From an uncultured Alphaproteobacteria bacterium (GTDB lineage Bacteria; Pseudomonadota; Alphaproteobacteria; Methylaequorales; Methylaequoraceae): a DNA stretch of 64,000 bases. The stretch lies in assembly GCA_902547955.1 (NCBI GenBank), contig CACCPY010000001.1, forward strand, positions 62,001-126,000, written 5' to 3'. Below are positions 54,068 to 64,000 of the stretch, piece by piece. The translations under genes were made by a program, and so were the position numbers. Numbering within the stretch: the stretch's first letter is position 1; each line of letters starts with the position of its first letter. The notes beneath the pieces were generated by a model. That model had not been told where the DNA came from. It saw nothing but the letters and a program-made list of their open reading frames with translations, and made no database searches.

Positions 54068-55516
54068 TTAGTAAGGTAAGACAGTTTTCCCCATTAAAAA
54101 TTTATCAACAGAATGAGCAACCTGACGTCCCTCTCTTATTGCCCAAACAACAAGAGATTGTCCTCTTCTCATATCACCAGATACAAATATTTTTTCTAGA
54201 TTTGTTTTATAATCTACTTCATTCGCATGAACATTTCCTCTATCATCAAGCTTAATACCTAGATCTTTAATTAGTTTATCTTTTTTTGGATGAAGGAATC
54301 CCATGGCAAGTAAAACTAAATCTGCTTTAAGGGTGATTTCAGAATCATGGCCATCTAGCTCTTTCAAAGACATTTTGTTATCGTTATCCTTTTTCCACTC
54401 TACTTTTTTAAGTAACATTGACTTTAAATTGTGTCCATCTCCTTGGAAAGATTTTGTAGATACGCTCCATGTTCTTGAGACACCTTCTTCGTGAGATGAT
54501 GAAGTTCGTAGTTTTAAAGGCCAGTTAGGCCAAGTTAAAAGTTTATTTTCTTTCTCTGGGGGCTTATCTAAAATTTCAAGTTGAGTTACAGATTTGGCTC
54601 CTTGTCTATTAGATGTTCCAATACAATCTGAACCGGTGTCACCTCCCCCAATAACGACAACATCTTTGTCTTTTGCAGAAATTTGATTTTCTTTGGAAAC
54701 TGTATCTCCCTCACACATCTTGTTTTGTAATGTTAGGAAATCCATTGCAAAGTGAACTCCATTCAAGTCCCTACCTGGAATGCTAAGATCTCTCGGTTCC
54801 TCTGAACCACAAGCAAGAACAATGGCGTTGTAGTTCTTAATTAAATCTTCCGTAGAAAGATCTATACCTGCATTAACGTTACAATTAAACTTAACACCCT
54901 CGGCCTCCATTTGTTTAACTCTTTTATCAATGTAGTGTTTTTCCATTTTAAAATTTGGGATTCCATATCTGAGCAATCCACCTACTCTGTCATTTTTTTC
55001 AAAAACATCAACATTATGTCCCGCTCTTGCAAGTTGTTGTGCACAAGCTAACCCAGCGGGACCAGAACCAACAACGGCTATTGATTTACCTGTTTTTTCT
55101 TTTTTTATCTGTGGCACAATCCATCCTTCTTTGTACCCTCTATCAATTATAGACCTTTCAATGCCTTTGATTGTAACTGGGTTATCTTCAATATTTAAAG
55201 TGCAAGCCGCTTCGCACGGTGCAGGGCAGATCCTTCCGGTGAACTCTGGAAAGTTGTTTGTTGAATGTAATGTTTTTAAAGCGCTTTTCCAGTCTCCTTC
55301 GTACACTAGCTCGTTCCAATCTGGAATTACGTTATTTACGGGACAAGAATTATGACAATAAGGTATGCCACAATTCATACATCTGGAAGATTGTTGATTT
55401 AAAATTTTTTCAGAATAGGGTAAAATAAACTCATCGAAGTTTTTGATTCTAACCTTTGGGTTAATTGATTTATTTTCTATTCTATCAAACTCTAAAAAAC
55501 CTGTTACTTTTGCCAT
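54068..55516 (-). CDS. gltD: Glutamate synthase (NADPH) small subunit
   Basis: Oxidises NADPH and passes electrons to GltB for glutamate formation from glutamine and 2-oxoglutarate. The 482-residue protein has N-terminal cluster-binding Cys motifs ([14 protein letters not shown] and [11 protein letters not shown]). The FAD motif [15 protein letters not shown] (about 147-161) and the NADPH motif [15 protein letters not shown] (about 287-301) follow. [14 protein letters not shown] ends the FAD domain. It overlaps gltB by 13 bases. Confidence 0.96.
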   Translation of the reverse strand: MAKVTGFLEFDRIENKSINPKVRIKNFDEFILPYSEKILNQQSSRCMNCGIPYCHNSCPVNNVIPDWNELVYEGDWKSALKTLHSTNNFPEFTGRICPAPCEAACTLNIEDNPVTIKGIERSIIDRGYKEGWIVPQIKKEKTGKSIAVVGSGPAGLACAQQLARAGHNVDVFEKNDRVGGLLRYGIPNFKMEKHYIDKRVKQMEAEGVKFNCNVNAGIDLSTEDLIKNYNAIVLACGSEEPRDLSIPGRDLNGVHFAMDFLTLQNKMCEGDTVSKENQISAKDKDVVVIGGGDTGSDCIGTSNRQGAKSVTQLEILDKPPEKENKLLTWPNWPLKLRTSSSHEEGVSRTWSVSTKSFQGDGHNLKSMLLKKVEWKKDNDNKMSLKELDGHDSEITLKADLVLLAMGFLHPKKDKLIKDLGIKLDDRGNVHANEVDYKTNLEKIFVSGDMRRGQSLVVWAIREGRQVAHSVDKFLMGKTVLPY

Positions 55517-58500
55517 AAGTCGTCTTTCTTAGTATTCTCTTTAATCTTAACTTTTTTTAGTGCCTCCTTAAAGTCTAAAGGTAAAACTTTAATAAAGTTT
55601 TTAATTTCTTCGTTAAAATTCTCAATTATCCCTTTTGCTATTGAAGAGTTCGTGTAGTTAATATGCCTAATAAGCATTTCTCTTATTCTTTTTTCATCAT
55701 TTTCTAAGTAAGTGTTTTTGTGGAATATATTAACGGAGGAATGACTATTCAAACCTACTGGCTTAAGCATTTCAACCATTGAAGTATTGCATTTTTCATC
55801 AAAATTGCCGTTTTTGTCATAGATGTATGCAATTCCTCCACTCATACCAGCCCCAAAATTAACTCCCGTTTCACCTAAAACCATCACAACTCCTCCTGTC
55901 ATATATTCACAGCAATGATCACCAGTTCCTTCAACAACAGCAATTGCACCCGAGTTTCTGACAGCAAACCTCTCCCCAGCAACACCAGAAAAGAAACACT
56001 CTCCAGCTATAGCTCCATATAAAACCGTATTGCCTACAATAATATTTTCATTTGAACTTATCTTTGATTTTGAGAAAGGTTTTATAACAATCCTACCACC
56101 TGACAAGCCTTTACCGACATAATCGTTGGCCTCACCATCTAAATTCAACGTTACTCCTTTTGATAAAAAGGTTCCAAAGCTCTGGCCGGCAGTACCTTTT
56201 AAATTAACGACTATTGAGTCATCATTTAATCCTTCAAAGCCATACCTTTTTGCAATCTCACCTGACAACATTGCTCCAAAACTTCTATCAGTGTTTTTTA
56301 TTAACTTATTTATTTTCAAACTTGGTCTTTTCCCTTCTAGCACCTCTCTAGCTTCTTTTATCAACTTTTTGTCGGTAACTTTTCCTAAGTTGTGATCTTG
56401 GGAAGATGAATTGAAGTTTTCAGCTTGACTGTCAGTTGAAGGATTCCATAAGATTTTTGTTAGGTCTATATTTTTTGCTTTCCAATGTTCAATGGCGTCA
56501 CGTTTAATTAGTAAGTCTGACCTTCCAATTAAATCATCGAATTTTTTTATTCCAAGTGATGCCATTATTTCTCTAACTTCGTCCGCAATAAGGAAAAAAT
56601 AATTGATAACATTTTCTGGAGTGCCAACAAATTTTTTCCTAAGTGTTTCATTCTGTGTAGCTATTCCCACAGGACAAGTATTTAGGTGACATTTTCTCAT
56701 CATAATGCATCCGATTGAAACTAAAGGGGCTGTTGAGAACCCGAATTCATCTGCCCCTAGAAGTCCACCAATAACCACGTCTCTGCCTGTTTTTAAACCA
56801 CCATCTACTTGTAAGGAGATTCTATTTCTTAACTTATTCAAAACTAATGTTTGATGTGTCTCGGCAAGACCAAGCTCCCAAGGGGTTCCCGCATTTTTTA
56901 TTGAGGTTAGAGGTGAAGCACCTGTTCCTCCATCGTAACCTGCTATTGTTATGTGGTCCGACTTACATTTAGTTACACCGGCAGCTACTACTCCCACGCC
57001 AAATTCGGATACCAATTTTACGCTTATTCTGGCTTTAGGGTTTACGTTTTTTAAATCAAATATCAACTGTGCAAGATCTTCTATTGAATAAATATCATGA
57101 TGAGGTGGCGGAGAAATTAAACCAACTCCTGGGGTTGAGTGCCTGACCTCTGCTATCTTTTCGTCAACCTTGTGTCCAGGTAATTGACCTCCTTCTCCAG
57201 GTTTGGCACCCTGAGAAATCTTTATTTGTATGTCATTAGCATTGACTAAGTATTCTGTCGTAACTCCAAATCTACCAGATGCAACTTGCTTAATAGCACT
57301 TCTCATCGAATCACCATTTTTTAGGGGAACAAATCTCTCAGGTTCTTCTCCTCCTTCTCCAGTATTGGATTTTCCACCTATTCTATTCATGGCTAAAGCA
57401 AGAGTAGTATGAGCTTCTCTTGAAATGGATCCAAATGACATGGCGCCCGTAGCAAACCTTTTTACTATTTCTGAACTTGGTTCGACTTCATTTAAAGGAA
57501 TAGAATTTTGTTTCTTAAATTTAAACAAACTTCGTATGGTATAAATTGATTTGTTAAATCCATTAATTTGATCTGAAAATTGCTTAAACGATTCCTTTGA
57601 ATTGATTCTAACAGCTTGTTGTAGATTAGAAATTGTAGACGGTGACCATGAATGTTCTTCACCATTAACTCTAAATGCGTATTCTCCTCCGTCATCTAAT
57701 TTAGAGTTTTCGTCTATTGTTTTTATTTTATTAAATCTATCTAGCGTTTCTTTTTGAATTTGATTAAGATCTATTCCACCTATTAAAGTTGATGTTCCAC
57801 AAAAATATCTATTTATTACTTCCTCAGATATTCCAATTGCATCAAAAATTTGGGCACCGCAATAAGACTTTAGCGTTGATATTCCCATTTTTGACATGAT
57901 TTTAAGAACTGCTTTTTGCGATGCTTTAATAAAATTTTCTTCTGCTCTGATCCAGTCGTTTTTGGTTGTCAAATTTTTTATAGTTTCAAAGGCTAGATAA
58001 GGATTTATTGCTTCAATACCATAACCAAATAGGACAGAAAAGTGATGAAGCTCTCTTGCTTCACCTGTTTCCATTATCAGACTAACCTTCATTCTTAATC
58101 CCTCTTTGATTAAAAAATGATGAACAGCAGATGCAGCTAATAATGCAGGGATTGGTGCATTAACATTGGAAATTTTTTTATCAGATAAAATTAAGATGTT
58201 AGAGCCCTCAAGAATTTGGTTTTTTGCCTCATAACAAATTCTATCCAAACCATCTTTCAGCTCATCACCCTTGTTGGAATTCTTAAATAAAATATCGATA
58301 ACCGAAGATTTCAATCTACCATTCGTATTTTTATCAATAGTTACTAGGGATAACATTTCTTCGTTTTTGATTATTGGTTGTGACAACTCCAATCTAAGAG
58401 AATTGTTTTCATCAGGTTTAGAAAAAATGTTTGGTTTAAAGCCTAAGGACATCTCAAGTGACATAACCAATTCTTCTCTAATCGGATCGATTGGGGGGTT

Positions 58501-60063
58501 CGTAACTTGGGCAAAACATTGTTTGAAATACGAATATAAGAGCTTTGACTTGTTGCATAGTATCGATATTGGAGTGTCCGTTCCCATGGAACCTATTGGC
58601 TCAGCTCCCGACTCAATAATGGGATTCAAAAAAAATTTTATATCCTCTTTAGTGAAACCAAAAGCAATTTGAAATTTTTTAAATTGGTCATCTTTAAATA
58701 ATTTTAAATTTTTATCTGTCTTTAAATCTTTTAGAAAAACTTGGTTTTTTTGTAAATGAGTATCGTATTTATATCTTGAAGAGTACTTGAGTTTTATTTC
58801 ATCATTTTCCAATATTTTTCTTTGATGAAGATCAATCAAGAAAATCTTGCCTGGTTGTAGACGCCATCTTTTAATCACTTTTTCAGGTGGAACATCTAAA
58901 ACACCCATCTCAGATGAAAGCATGATCATGCCATCGTCAGTAATCAAGTATCTCGAAGGACGTAGTCCGTTCCTGTCAAGAATTGCACCGATTTTTTTTC
59001 CGTCTGTAAAACACATGGCAGCTGGACCATCCCACGGTTCAATCAGGTTTGAGTTGTAGTTATAATAGGATCTTAAATTTTTGTTTTGAAGCCCATTCTT
59101 TTCCCATGCTTCAGGAATTAACATCATCATTGCTTCCTCAATATCGTAGCCTCCGATTATCAAGTACTCAAGAGCATTATCAAATGCAGCTGAATCTGAA
59201 ACTCCTTCAAATATTAAGGGGTTTATATTTTTAAATTCTTTAGAAAAAAATTCTGAGTCAGAAATTCTAGCTCTGGCATTCATCCAGTTTACATTTCCTC
59301 TTAATGTGTTTATTTCACCATTATGACAGAGAAATCTAAAAGGTTGTGCAAGTTCCCAACTTGGAAAAGTATTTGTTGAAAATCTCTGATGTACAATTGC
59401 TAAAGATGAAATAAACAAATCATCATTGAAATCCAAGTAAAACTCATTGAGACTGTCTGACATTATCATTCCTTTGTAAGTAACAGTTCTTGGAGATAAT
59501 GAAACTACATAAAAATCAAAGGATTTCAAATCAATTTCCATATTTCTTCTGGCTAAAAAAAGTTTTGATTCAAACTGGTTTATTGATTGAGACTTTTCGA
59601 TCTCCGACACAAAAAATTGATAGATCGAGGGCTCTTTGCCTTTGATCGAATAACCTAGAACTTCGTCATTTGTAGGAACTTTTCTTTGAACTAATATTTT
59701 CAATCCAAATTTTTCAAAGTATTTATTGACTATCTCAATACAATGTGCCTTTTCTTCGTCATTCCTAGGAAAAAAAAACATGCCAACAGCGTAATCATCA
59801 GGTCTTGGCAAAATTACATTGTTAGCTGATAGTTCTTTCTGGAAAAATTGATGAGGAATTTGAGTTAAAATTCCAACACCATCGCCTGCTTTAGGGTCGG
59901 CACTAACTGCCCCCCTATGTGTCAAGTTAGATAACAATTTTAACGCATTATTTATGATTTCCTTTGAAGGAATATCATAAATATTTGCAACTAATCCGAT
60001 ACCGCATGAATCTTTTTCATTACTGGAGCTGTATAAGCCTTTATTTCTTTTTCTTAAAAACAT
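55504..60063 (-). CDS. gltB: Glutamate synthase (NADPH) large subunit
   Basis: Catalytic subunit of 1519 residues. The glutaminase domain has its nucleophile Cys at [10 protein letters not shown] (about residue 19). The central domain, the FMN-binding synthase domain with [19 protein letters not shown] and [10 protein letters not shown] (3Fe-4S Cys region), and the C-terminal glutamine amidotransferase-associated beta-helix ([31 protein letters not shown]) follow. The Cys sits after a 17-residue leader, as GltB is made as a proenzyme. It is the main ammonium assimilation route with glutamine synthetase. Confidence 0.97.
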   Translation of the reverse strand: MFLRKRNKGLYSSSNEKDSCGIGLVANIYDIPSKEIINNALKLLSNLTHRGAVSADPKAGDGVGILTQIPHQFFQKELSANNVILPRPDDYAVGMFFFPRNDEEKAHCIEIVNKYFEKFGLKILVQRKVPTNDEVLGYSIKGKEPSIYQFFVSEIEKSQSINQFESKLFLARRNMEIDLKSFDFYVVSLSPRTVTYKGMIMSDSLNEFYLDFNDDLFISSLAIVHQRFSTNTFPSWELAQPFRFLCHNGEINTLRGNVNWMNARARISDSEFFSKEFKNINPLIFEGVSDSAAFDNALEYLIIGGYDIEEAMMMLIPEAWEKNGLQNKNLRSYYNYNSNLIEPWDGPAAMCFTDGKKIGAILDRNGLRPSRYLITDDGMIMLSSEMGVLDVPPEKVIKRWRLQPGKIFLIDLHQRKILENDEIKLKYSSRYKYDTHLQKNQVFLKDLKTDKNLKLFKDDQFKKFQIAFGFTKEDIKFFLNPIIESGAEPIGSMGTDTPISILCNKSKLLYSYFKQCFAQVTNPPIDPIREELVMSLEMSLGFKPNIFSKPDENNSLRLELSQPIIKNEEMLSLVTIDKNTNGRLKSSVIDILFKNSNKGDELKDGLDRICYEAKNQILEGSNILILSDKKISNVNAPIPALLAASAVHHFLIKEGLRMKVSLIMETGEARELHHFSVLFGYGIEAINPYLAFETIKNLTTKNDWIRAEENFIKASQKAVLKIMSKMGISTLKSYCGAQIFDAIGISEEVINRYFCGTSTLIGGIDLNQIQKETLDRFNKIKTIDENSKLDDGGEYAFRVNGEEHSWSPSTISNLQQAVRINSKESFKQFSDQINGFNKSIYTIRSLFKFKKQNSIPLNEVEPSSEIVKRFATGAMSFGSISREAHTTLALAMNRIGGKSNTGEGGEEPERFVPLKNGDSMRSAIKQVASGRFGVTTEYLVNANDIQIKISQGAKPGEGGQLPGHKVDEKIAEVRHSTPGVGLISPPPHHDIYSIEDLAQLIFDLKNVNPKARISVKLVSEFGVGVVAAGVTKCKSDHITIAGYDGGTGASPLTSIKNAGTPWELGLAETHQTLVLNKLRNRISLQVDGGLKTGRDVVIGGLLGADEFGFSTAPLVSIGCIMMRKCHLNTCPVGIATQNETLRKKFVGTPENVINYFFLIADEVREIMASLGIKKFDDLIGRSDLLIKRDAIEHWKAKNIDLTKILWNPSTDSQAENFNSSSQDHNLGKVTDKKLIKEAREVLEGKRPSLKINKLIKNTDRSFGAMLSGEIAKRYGFEGLNDDSIVVNLKGTAGQSFGTFLSKGVTLNLDGEANDYVGKGLSGGRIVIKPFSKSKISSNENIIVGNTVLYGAIAGECFFSGVAGERFAVRNSGAIAVVEGTGDHCCEYMTGGVVMVLGETGVNFGAGMSGGIAYIYDKNGNFDEKCNTSMVEMLKPVGLNSHSSVNIFHKNTYLENDEKRIREMLIRHINYTNSSIAKGIIENFNEEIKNFIKVLPLDFKEALKKVKIKENTKKDDLWQK

Positions 60064-60083
60064 TCTAAACTATTATTATCTAT

Positions 60084-60103
60084 GATTAATTCCGAAATTA
60101 ATC
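60084..60103. promoter_or_regulatory. 8-bp inverted repeat upstream of gltB
   Basis: GATTAATT-CCGA-AATTAATC is a perfect 8-base inverted repeat with a 4-base spacer, 21-40 bases before the gltB start. No T run follows in either direction, so it is not an obvious terminator. It might be an operator, but AT-rich palindromes occur by chance. Confidence 0.3.
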
Positions 60104-60121
60104 AACACTTTATTGGTATTT

Positions 60122-60826
60122 TTAGTTAAAATTAATTACTTTTTCGTAATACACATTTCCCATGGTCTCTGAATCAGATATTTCCTCTCTTACTAATTTA
60201 ACTAAGCCAAGATCTGGGGCATACCATTCAGTTTTTTTTACAGTAATATTTATATTATCCATGGGAGGACCAGGATTATAGCTAGTTTCCCCAAAACCCT
60301 GGATTTTAATACAATTTTTTAAAATTTTATCTTTTATTTTTACTGTTTCATTCATACTAACTAATTTATTTTCAATATCAATTGGGAGAAGGGTTCTATA
60401 AATTCTGTCATAACCCAACTTCATAATTAGAGTTGTTAGATCGTTAGTTATCCAAGAATTATTTTTTTCTAAAGACATCTCGTAAACTATATTTTCTCTT
60501 TCAAACTCTAGTTTTTCTTTTGGACGATCAACAAGACCAGGAAATAGATACTGAACATCCTTAAGAATTAATCTTCCAGGCTCTTTTTGATACTCAATAA
60601 CCTTGCCATCACTTCTGACTAAAATGGATTTATTTTTTTTTGATTCTTTTAAAAAATATGATTGTTTGTAATTGTTAACTTTTTTTTCTTTATCAATGAA
60701 AGTAATTTCATAATGAATGTGCTTATTTTTTCCACCAGGTAAATAAGAGAACTGTCTTTCACATGAAGACAAACATAGCAAAAAAACTACAACAAAAACT
60801 TTAGGTGTATATACATTTTTTATCAT
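60122..60826 (-). CDS. Uncharacterised lipoprotein
   Basis: 234 residues. The signal peptide has lipobox LSSCER (Cys about 23), and the rest looks like an all-beta periplasmic domain (HYEITFIDKE, IEYQKEPGRLILKDVQYLFP, ENIVYEMSLEK, VKKTEWYAPDLGLVKLVREE). The WYAPDLGLVK segment is often seen in domains of uncharacterised exported proteins that read a final-state scaffold, but I do not recognise the family. It lies 58 bases upstream of gltB and 39 after the isomerase gene. Confidence 0.65.
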   Translation of the reverse strand: MIKNVYTPKVFVVVFLLCLSSCERQFSYLPGGKNKHIHYEITFIDKEKKVNNYKQSYFLKESKKNKSILVRSDGKVIEYQKEPGRLILKDVQYLFPGLVDRPKEKLEFERENIVYEMSLEKNNSWITNDLTTLIMKLGYDRIYRTLLPIDIENKLVSMNETVKIKDKILKNCIKIQGFGETSYNPGPPMDNINITVKKTEWYAPDLGLVKLVREEISDSETMGNVYYEKVINFN

Positions 60827-60865
60827 TTTTAAATCTCCTAATTAATAAGTTAGAAACGTGCATAT

Positions 60866-61468
60866 TCACTCTTCCTCTTTTACAAGAGGTGCTAGACCTA
60901 ATTCAAATTCTATCGCATTGCACAACATCTGCCCAATCATTATATGCATCTCTTGAATTCTGGAAGTATTATTTGCTGGAATAGAAATCACTTGATCACA
61001 ATTTTTTTCTAAATCTTTTTTAAACTTACCTGTTAATGCCAAACATTTAAGACCATTTTCTTTAGCTTTTTTTAACCCATTGATTACATTTCTACTTTTT
61101 CCAGATGTTGTAATTCCAATTGCAACATCACCGACATTTCCAATAGCTTCTATTTGCCTCGAAAACAAAAATTCGAAACCAAAATCATTACCTATAGCAC
61201 TTAATGCAGATGTATCAGTTACGAGAGATATAGCTGAAATAGCCTGTCTATCCTTTGAAAATCTAACACTCAGCTCAGTTGCAAGGTGTTGTGCATCTGA
61301 AGCACTCCCTCCATTTCCAAAAAAAAGTAGTTTTTTATTGTCTTTTAAAGAATCTATACAAATTTTTACAGTTGCAAGAAAAGAATCCATTAACAGACTT
61401 TTACTTCTTTCAACAATTAGTTGATGCTCGTTAATCTGTTTCTCAAAAAATAACTCCAACTCTTTCAT
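60866..61468 (-). CDS. gmhA: Phosphoheptose (sedoheptulose-7-phosphate) isomerase, SIS domain
   Basis: 200-residue SIS-domain protein with LLFFGNGGSASDAQHLATEL (about 49-68), IGITTSGKSRNVINGL and the C-terminal QEMHIMIGQMLCNAIE. These match GmhA, which makes D-glycero-D-manno-heptose 7-phosphate for LPS core or S-layer glycan. The paralog DiaA, which assists DnaA, is similar; active-site residues (Asp, His in SDAQH and Glu in QEMH) favour an enzyme. No other heptose genes are in view. Confidence 0.85.
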   Translation of the reverse strand: MKELELFFEKQINEHQLIVERSKSLLMDSFLATVKICIDSLKDNKKLLFFGNGGSASDAQHLATELSVRFSKDRQAISAISLVTDTSALSAIGNDFGFEFLFSRQIEAIGNVGDVAIGITTSGKSRNVINGLKKAKENGLKCLALTGKFKKDLEKNCDQVISIPANNTSRIQEMHIMIGQMLCNAIEFELGLAPLVKEEE

Positions 61469-61485
61469 AAATTTACCTTTATACC

Positions 61486-61561
61486 TGGCGATCTTATCTG
61501 GACTCGAACCAGAAACTAATCCTTAGGAGGGACTTGTTATATCCAGTTTAACTATAAGACC
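61486..61561 (-). tRNA. tRNA-Arg (anticodon CCT)
   Basis: 76 bases with encoded CCA. The acceptor GGTCTTA pairs with TAAGATC (one G-U), the D stem is GTTA/TAAC, and the anticodon stem AGTCC/GGATT encloses CTCCTAA, giving CCT. The T arm is TCTGG-TTCGAGT-CCAGA and the discriminator G. All stems fold. It lies between gmhA and the PagL-like genes. No 3'-end repeat of it is seen nearby. Confidence 0.93.
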
Positions 61562-61573
61562 TCTTCAATCATC

Positions 61574-62092
61574 TCATTTACTAAACGGAATTTGATATTT
61601 TAAAACTAAAGTTTCTGAACCTGGGTTCCTGTAACCGCTATCTGCATTCGAAATATGAAAAATACCTACTCCTACTCTTGCATTGTTTCTAAACCTATAG
61701 AAGATATCAATTCCAATATAAAATTCTAGAGGATTTCCTGCTTTAATTTCACTCCCATCTTTATAAAAGCCACATGCAACTGAGGGAGTCATTACTATGT
61801 TTTTCCTTTTACCATAATAACCATCTATACCAAAACCACCGTAAGCATAATATGCATTAGCATCTGTTCCAAGGAATCCAATAAAAGGTTTAATTAAACT
61901 AAACATTTTTTTTCCACTATGAATTTCTAAATTAAGCATGTTTGATTGATCTTTATGAGGCTCTGTCCCATCTTCCATATAATTAAAAATACCAGCCCCT
62001 AATGAAAACCTTGAAGGGTCTTTAGCTTTAGACTCGAAGCAAGAAAATATTAATAGAAAAATGAAGAATAGTTTTGCGAGCAGGAAGTTCAC
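61574..62092 (-). CDS. Acyloxyacyl hydrolase (PagL-like) outer-membrane protein, copy 1
   Basis: 172 residues: signal peptide (1-23, ending ESKAKD) and an eight-strand-type beta-barrel pattern ending in YQIPF. GVGIFHISNADSGYRNPGSE holds the His, Ser and Glu that align with the PagL triad, which removes a 3-O acyl chain from lipid A. It is paired 8 bases away with a close paralog upstream. Activity is inferred from the motif; the protein might also be a small outer-membrane protein without activity. Confidence 0.75.
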   Translation of the reverse strand: MNFLLAKLFFIFLLIFSCFESKAKDPSRFSLGAGIFNYMEDGTEPHKDQSNMLNLEIHSGKKMFSLIKPFIGFLGTDANAYYAYGGFGIDGYYGKRKNIVMTPSVACGFYKDGSEIKAGNPLEFYIGIDIFYRFRNNARVGVGIFHISNADSGYRNPGSETLVLKYQIPFSK

Positions 62093-62100
62093 TTATCACC

Positions 62101-62613
62101 TCACTTAAATGGAATTTGATACTTAAAAATTATTTGTTCGGAGCCTGGGTTTCTATAACCAATTCCTGCGTTAGAAATATGAAAAACTCCTACTCCAACT
62201 CTTACATTGTTCTTAAATCTATACATAAAATCACCACCACTTCTAAACTCAATTGTATTTCCCATTCTAATTTGATCACCATCCTCATAAGCCCCTACAG
62301 CTAAACTAGGTGTAAGAACAAAACACTTACAATCAAAAAAATAGAGATCAACTGAGAGACCAAAATAACCATAATAGGCTGACTCATCAGTTCCTAAGAA
62401 ACCAATAAATGGTCTAATTAGATTAGAAATTTTTTTTCCAGAAAATAATTCTACATTGTAAGCCGTTGATGATTGATTAAAACCGTCGCTACCATGTTTC
62501 ATAAAATTGTAAATACCTCCTCCAAGAGAAAGTCTACTTTTGTTATCCTTAGCCATGACCAACGTATGCGGAATAAATAAAAGAATCAAAATCAATTTAA
62601 ATTTTTTCAACAT
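62101..62613 (-). CDS. Acyloxyacyl hydrolase (PagL-like) outer-membrane protein, copy 2
   Basis: 170 residues, signal peptide (1-21) and the same barrel plan. RLSLGGGIYNFMKHGSDG, IRPFIGFLGTDESAYYGYFG and GVFHISNAGIGYRNPGSEQ keep the His, Ser and Glu of the PagL-type site. A CKC pair (residues about 93-95) is absent from copy 1. Tandem duplicates with clear divergence suggest distinct substrates or redundancy; either is inference. Confidence 0.75.
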   Translation of the reverse strand: MLKKFKLILILLFIPHTLVMAKDNKSRLSLGGGIYNFMKHGSDGFNQSSTAYNVELFSGKKISNLIRPFIGFLGTDESAYYGYFGLSVDLYFFDCKCFVLTPSLAVGAYEDGDQIRMGNTIEFRSGGDFMYRFKNNVRVGVGVFHISNAGIGYRNPGSEQIIFKYQIPFK

Positions 62614-62658
62614 TACCCTAATATCTTTATAATGGATGATAAAAGTAACATTTTTACT

Positions 62659-63999
62659 ATGAAAAATAAAATTATTAATTGTATTTATATATTTTCGATT
62701 TTGATTATCACATCAAATTGCTCTGTTAATCCATCAACGGGAAAAAGTGAGTTCTTCATAATGAGTGAAAGAGAAGAAGATCAAATAGGTAAAAAAGAAC
62801 ATCCAAAAATTATAAAAAGTTTTGGAGGAATATACAAAGATGAAAAACTACAAAACTATGTTGAAAGCCTTGGTGATTTTCTTGTAAATACGTCAGAGCT
62901 TTCAAATAAAAAATTTACTTTCACAATCTTAAACTCCCCAATTGTTAACGCTTTTGCCCTTCCTGGAGGATATATTTACTTAACCAGAGGGCTAATTTAT
63001 TTATGCCAAAATGAAGCCCAACTTGCCGGTGTTATTGCACATGAAATTGGTCACGTGACAGCAAGACATACAGCAAAAAGATATACAAAAAATTTTGGTG
63101 TGGGTTTACTAGCAAATATTTTAGGAGCGATAAATAAAAATATGGTTATAAATGATCTAGTAAATAAATCTGCTTCTCTATATCTCCTATCATTTTCAAG
63201 GTCCCAAGAATATGAAGCTGATAGATTAGCAGTTAGATATATGGCAAGAGCCGGGTTTGATCCAAATCAAATGGGAGAATTTCTCAGATTAATGGAAAAA
63301 TTTTCTAGACTTAAAAGAAAAATAGTTAAAGATTTAGGAGAAACTTCTGAACTACTTAAAACTCACCCAAATTCTTCAAAAAGGGTTAAAGAAGTTATAA
63401 AAAACTCAAAAGAAAAAATACCATTTAATCCAATAACAGGCAGTGAAGTTTTTCTAAAAAAAATTGACGGAATGATCTATGGCGAAAAACCTGAAGAAGG
63501 TTTTTTTGTTAAAAATACATTTATTCACAAAAAATTAGACTTTAGTTTTAGTTTTAGTAAAAGTTTCTATTTTTTAAATAATCCAAACTATCTCCTGGGT
63601 ATAACAGATAAGGACACTAAAATTTTTTTTGATATTGACAAAACGAAAGAAGAGAACACCTTGCAGTATTTATCCGAATGGATAAAAGTACCAGAAAGGA
63701 AAATTCTTGATTATAAATCAGAATTTGTGAATAACTATAAAATATCGAGTGGTTTGATAAAAAGAAAAAAAAATATTTTAAAAGTTTTTGCAATAAGTGA
63801 TGAAAATCTTATTTATCGGTTTGTGTTAATCACTAACAAAAATGAATTCAATATTTTCTCAGAACAATTTGAAGCAGTCGCATACTCATTTGAAAGAGTT
63901 TCATCTAACCAAAAATTAAGCTCTCTAGATCCTCCGAAAATTAGAATTTTAAGAAACTTACAAGACAAAAAATTTATTTCTTCAATCAAGGAAAAAATA
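62659..63999 (+). CDS. M48-family zinc metalloprotease lipoprotein (3' end outside window)
   Basis: Frame open from ATG 62659 to the window edge (447 codons). A signal peptide ends in a lipobox-like ITSNC (Cys about 20). The M48 domain (about 45-240) has NAFALPGGYIYLTRGL, the HEIGHVTARH zinc site (His133, His137 approximately) and the EADRLAVRYMARAGFDP third-ligand segment, plus THPNSSKR. The C-terminal part (about 260-447) is not recognised and continues beyond. It probably serves envelope protein quality control, like BepA or LoiP. Confidence 0.92.
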   Translation, partial: MKNKIINCIYIFSILIITSNCSVNPSTGKSEFFIMSEREEDQIGKKEHPKIIKSFGGIYKDEKLQNYVESLGDFLVNTSELSNKKFTFTILNSPIVNAFALPGGYIYLTRGLIYLCQNEAQLAGVIAHEIGHVTARHTAKRYTKNFGVGLLANILGAINKNMVINDLVNKSASLYLLSFSRSQEYEADRLAVRYMARAGFDPNQMGEFLRLMEKFSRLKRKIVKDLGETSELLKTHPNSSKRVKEVIKNSKEKIPFNPITGSEVFLKKIDGMIYGEKPEEGFFVKNTFIHKKLDFSFSFSKSFYFLNNPNYLLGITDKDTKIFFDIDKTKEENTLQYLSEWIKVPERKILDYKSEFVNNYKISSGLIKRKKNILKVFAISDENLIYRFVLITNKNEFNIFSEQFEAVAYSFERVSSNQKLSSLDPPKIRILRNLQDKKFISSIKEKI

Positions 64000-64000
64000 A

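Noticed and set aside
62074-62304. 76-residue open frame on the plus strand
   Set aside because: It is antisense to the PagL-like copy 2 and has no start signal or family resemblance.

Overview
The window is AT-rich, tightly packed DNA from a streamlined alphaproteobacterium, most likely a free-living marine one. The evidence is gene order and gene content: hisC-tyrA divergent from metX-metW, plsC-ydcF-ftsX-ftsE-lysA-lipoprotein-argH divergent from tlpA, rplU-rpmA-obg-proB-proA-nadD-rsfS-rlmH, alphaproteobacterial ethylmalonyl-CoA pathway genes, coq7, and metX/metW. Genes overlap by 4-20 bases in many places, and six convergent gene pairs overlap at their stop codons. I cannot name the genus from sequence alone.

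Layout. 1-1331: end of the ATP synthase operon (atpD, atpC). 1322-11031 (minus): a long operon-like run from rplU to rppH (ribosomal proteins, Obg, proline and NAD synthesis, ribosome factors, phosphoglycerate mutase, EnvC, CtpA, RppH). 11186-13087 (plus): phaA-phaB. 13084-15588 (minus): gloB, metW, metX. 15666-17670 (plus): hisC, tyrA. 17667-23203 (minus): plsC, ydcF, ftsX, ftsE, lysA, a 40-residue lipoprotein, argH. 23226-23732: tlpA. 23727-31234: an ethylmalonyl-CoA pathway block, with ccr, mcd, a twin-TM protein, cobalamin adenosyltransferase, etfB and etfA on minus and the B12-dependent ethylmalonyl-CoA mutase divergent. phaA and phaB supply its C4 precursor, and the adenosyltransferase supplies the mutase cofactor. 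31283-35700: Nudix protein, esterase, HNH nuclease, coq7, dsbB, FkbM methyltransferase, YqaA-like membrane protein.

35744-45470 is the most unusual part. An intact tRNA-Leu(CAA) gene is followed by six direct repeats of its own 3' portion (anticodon loop to CCA). They cut the next 9.7 kb into segments: the first five hold exactly one gene each, the sixth a four-gene carbamoyltransferase cassette. Repeat divergence from the tRNA rises with distance (0, 0, 3, 9, 9 mismatches in 57, then a heavily decayed copy), as expected for serial insertion at one attachment site. Remnants of a tRNA-His-like gene lie between them on the opposite strand. No integrase is present. Much of the cargo looks like surface-glycan modification (methyltransferases, carbamoyltransferase, SGNH protein), together with a lipoprotein, a flavoprotein and an Fe(II)/2-oxoglutarate oxygenase.

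45491-64000: a YbbAP-like ABC exporter divergent from a TesA-like esterase, a tautomerase-like protein, a membrane-anchored MlaC-like protein, two glycan genes (GT11 fucosyltransferase and a DegT-fold dehydratase with His in place of the catalytic Lys), two small poorly characterised genes, gltD/gltB, a lipoprotein, a phosphoheptose isomerase, tRNA-Arg(CCT), two tandem PagL-like outer-membrane proteins, and the start of an M48 metalloprotease cut by the window edge.
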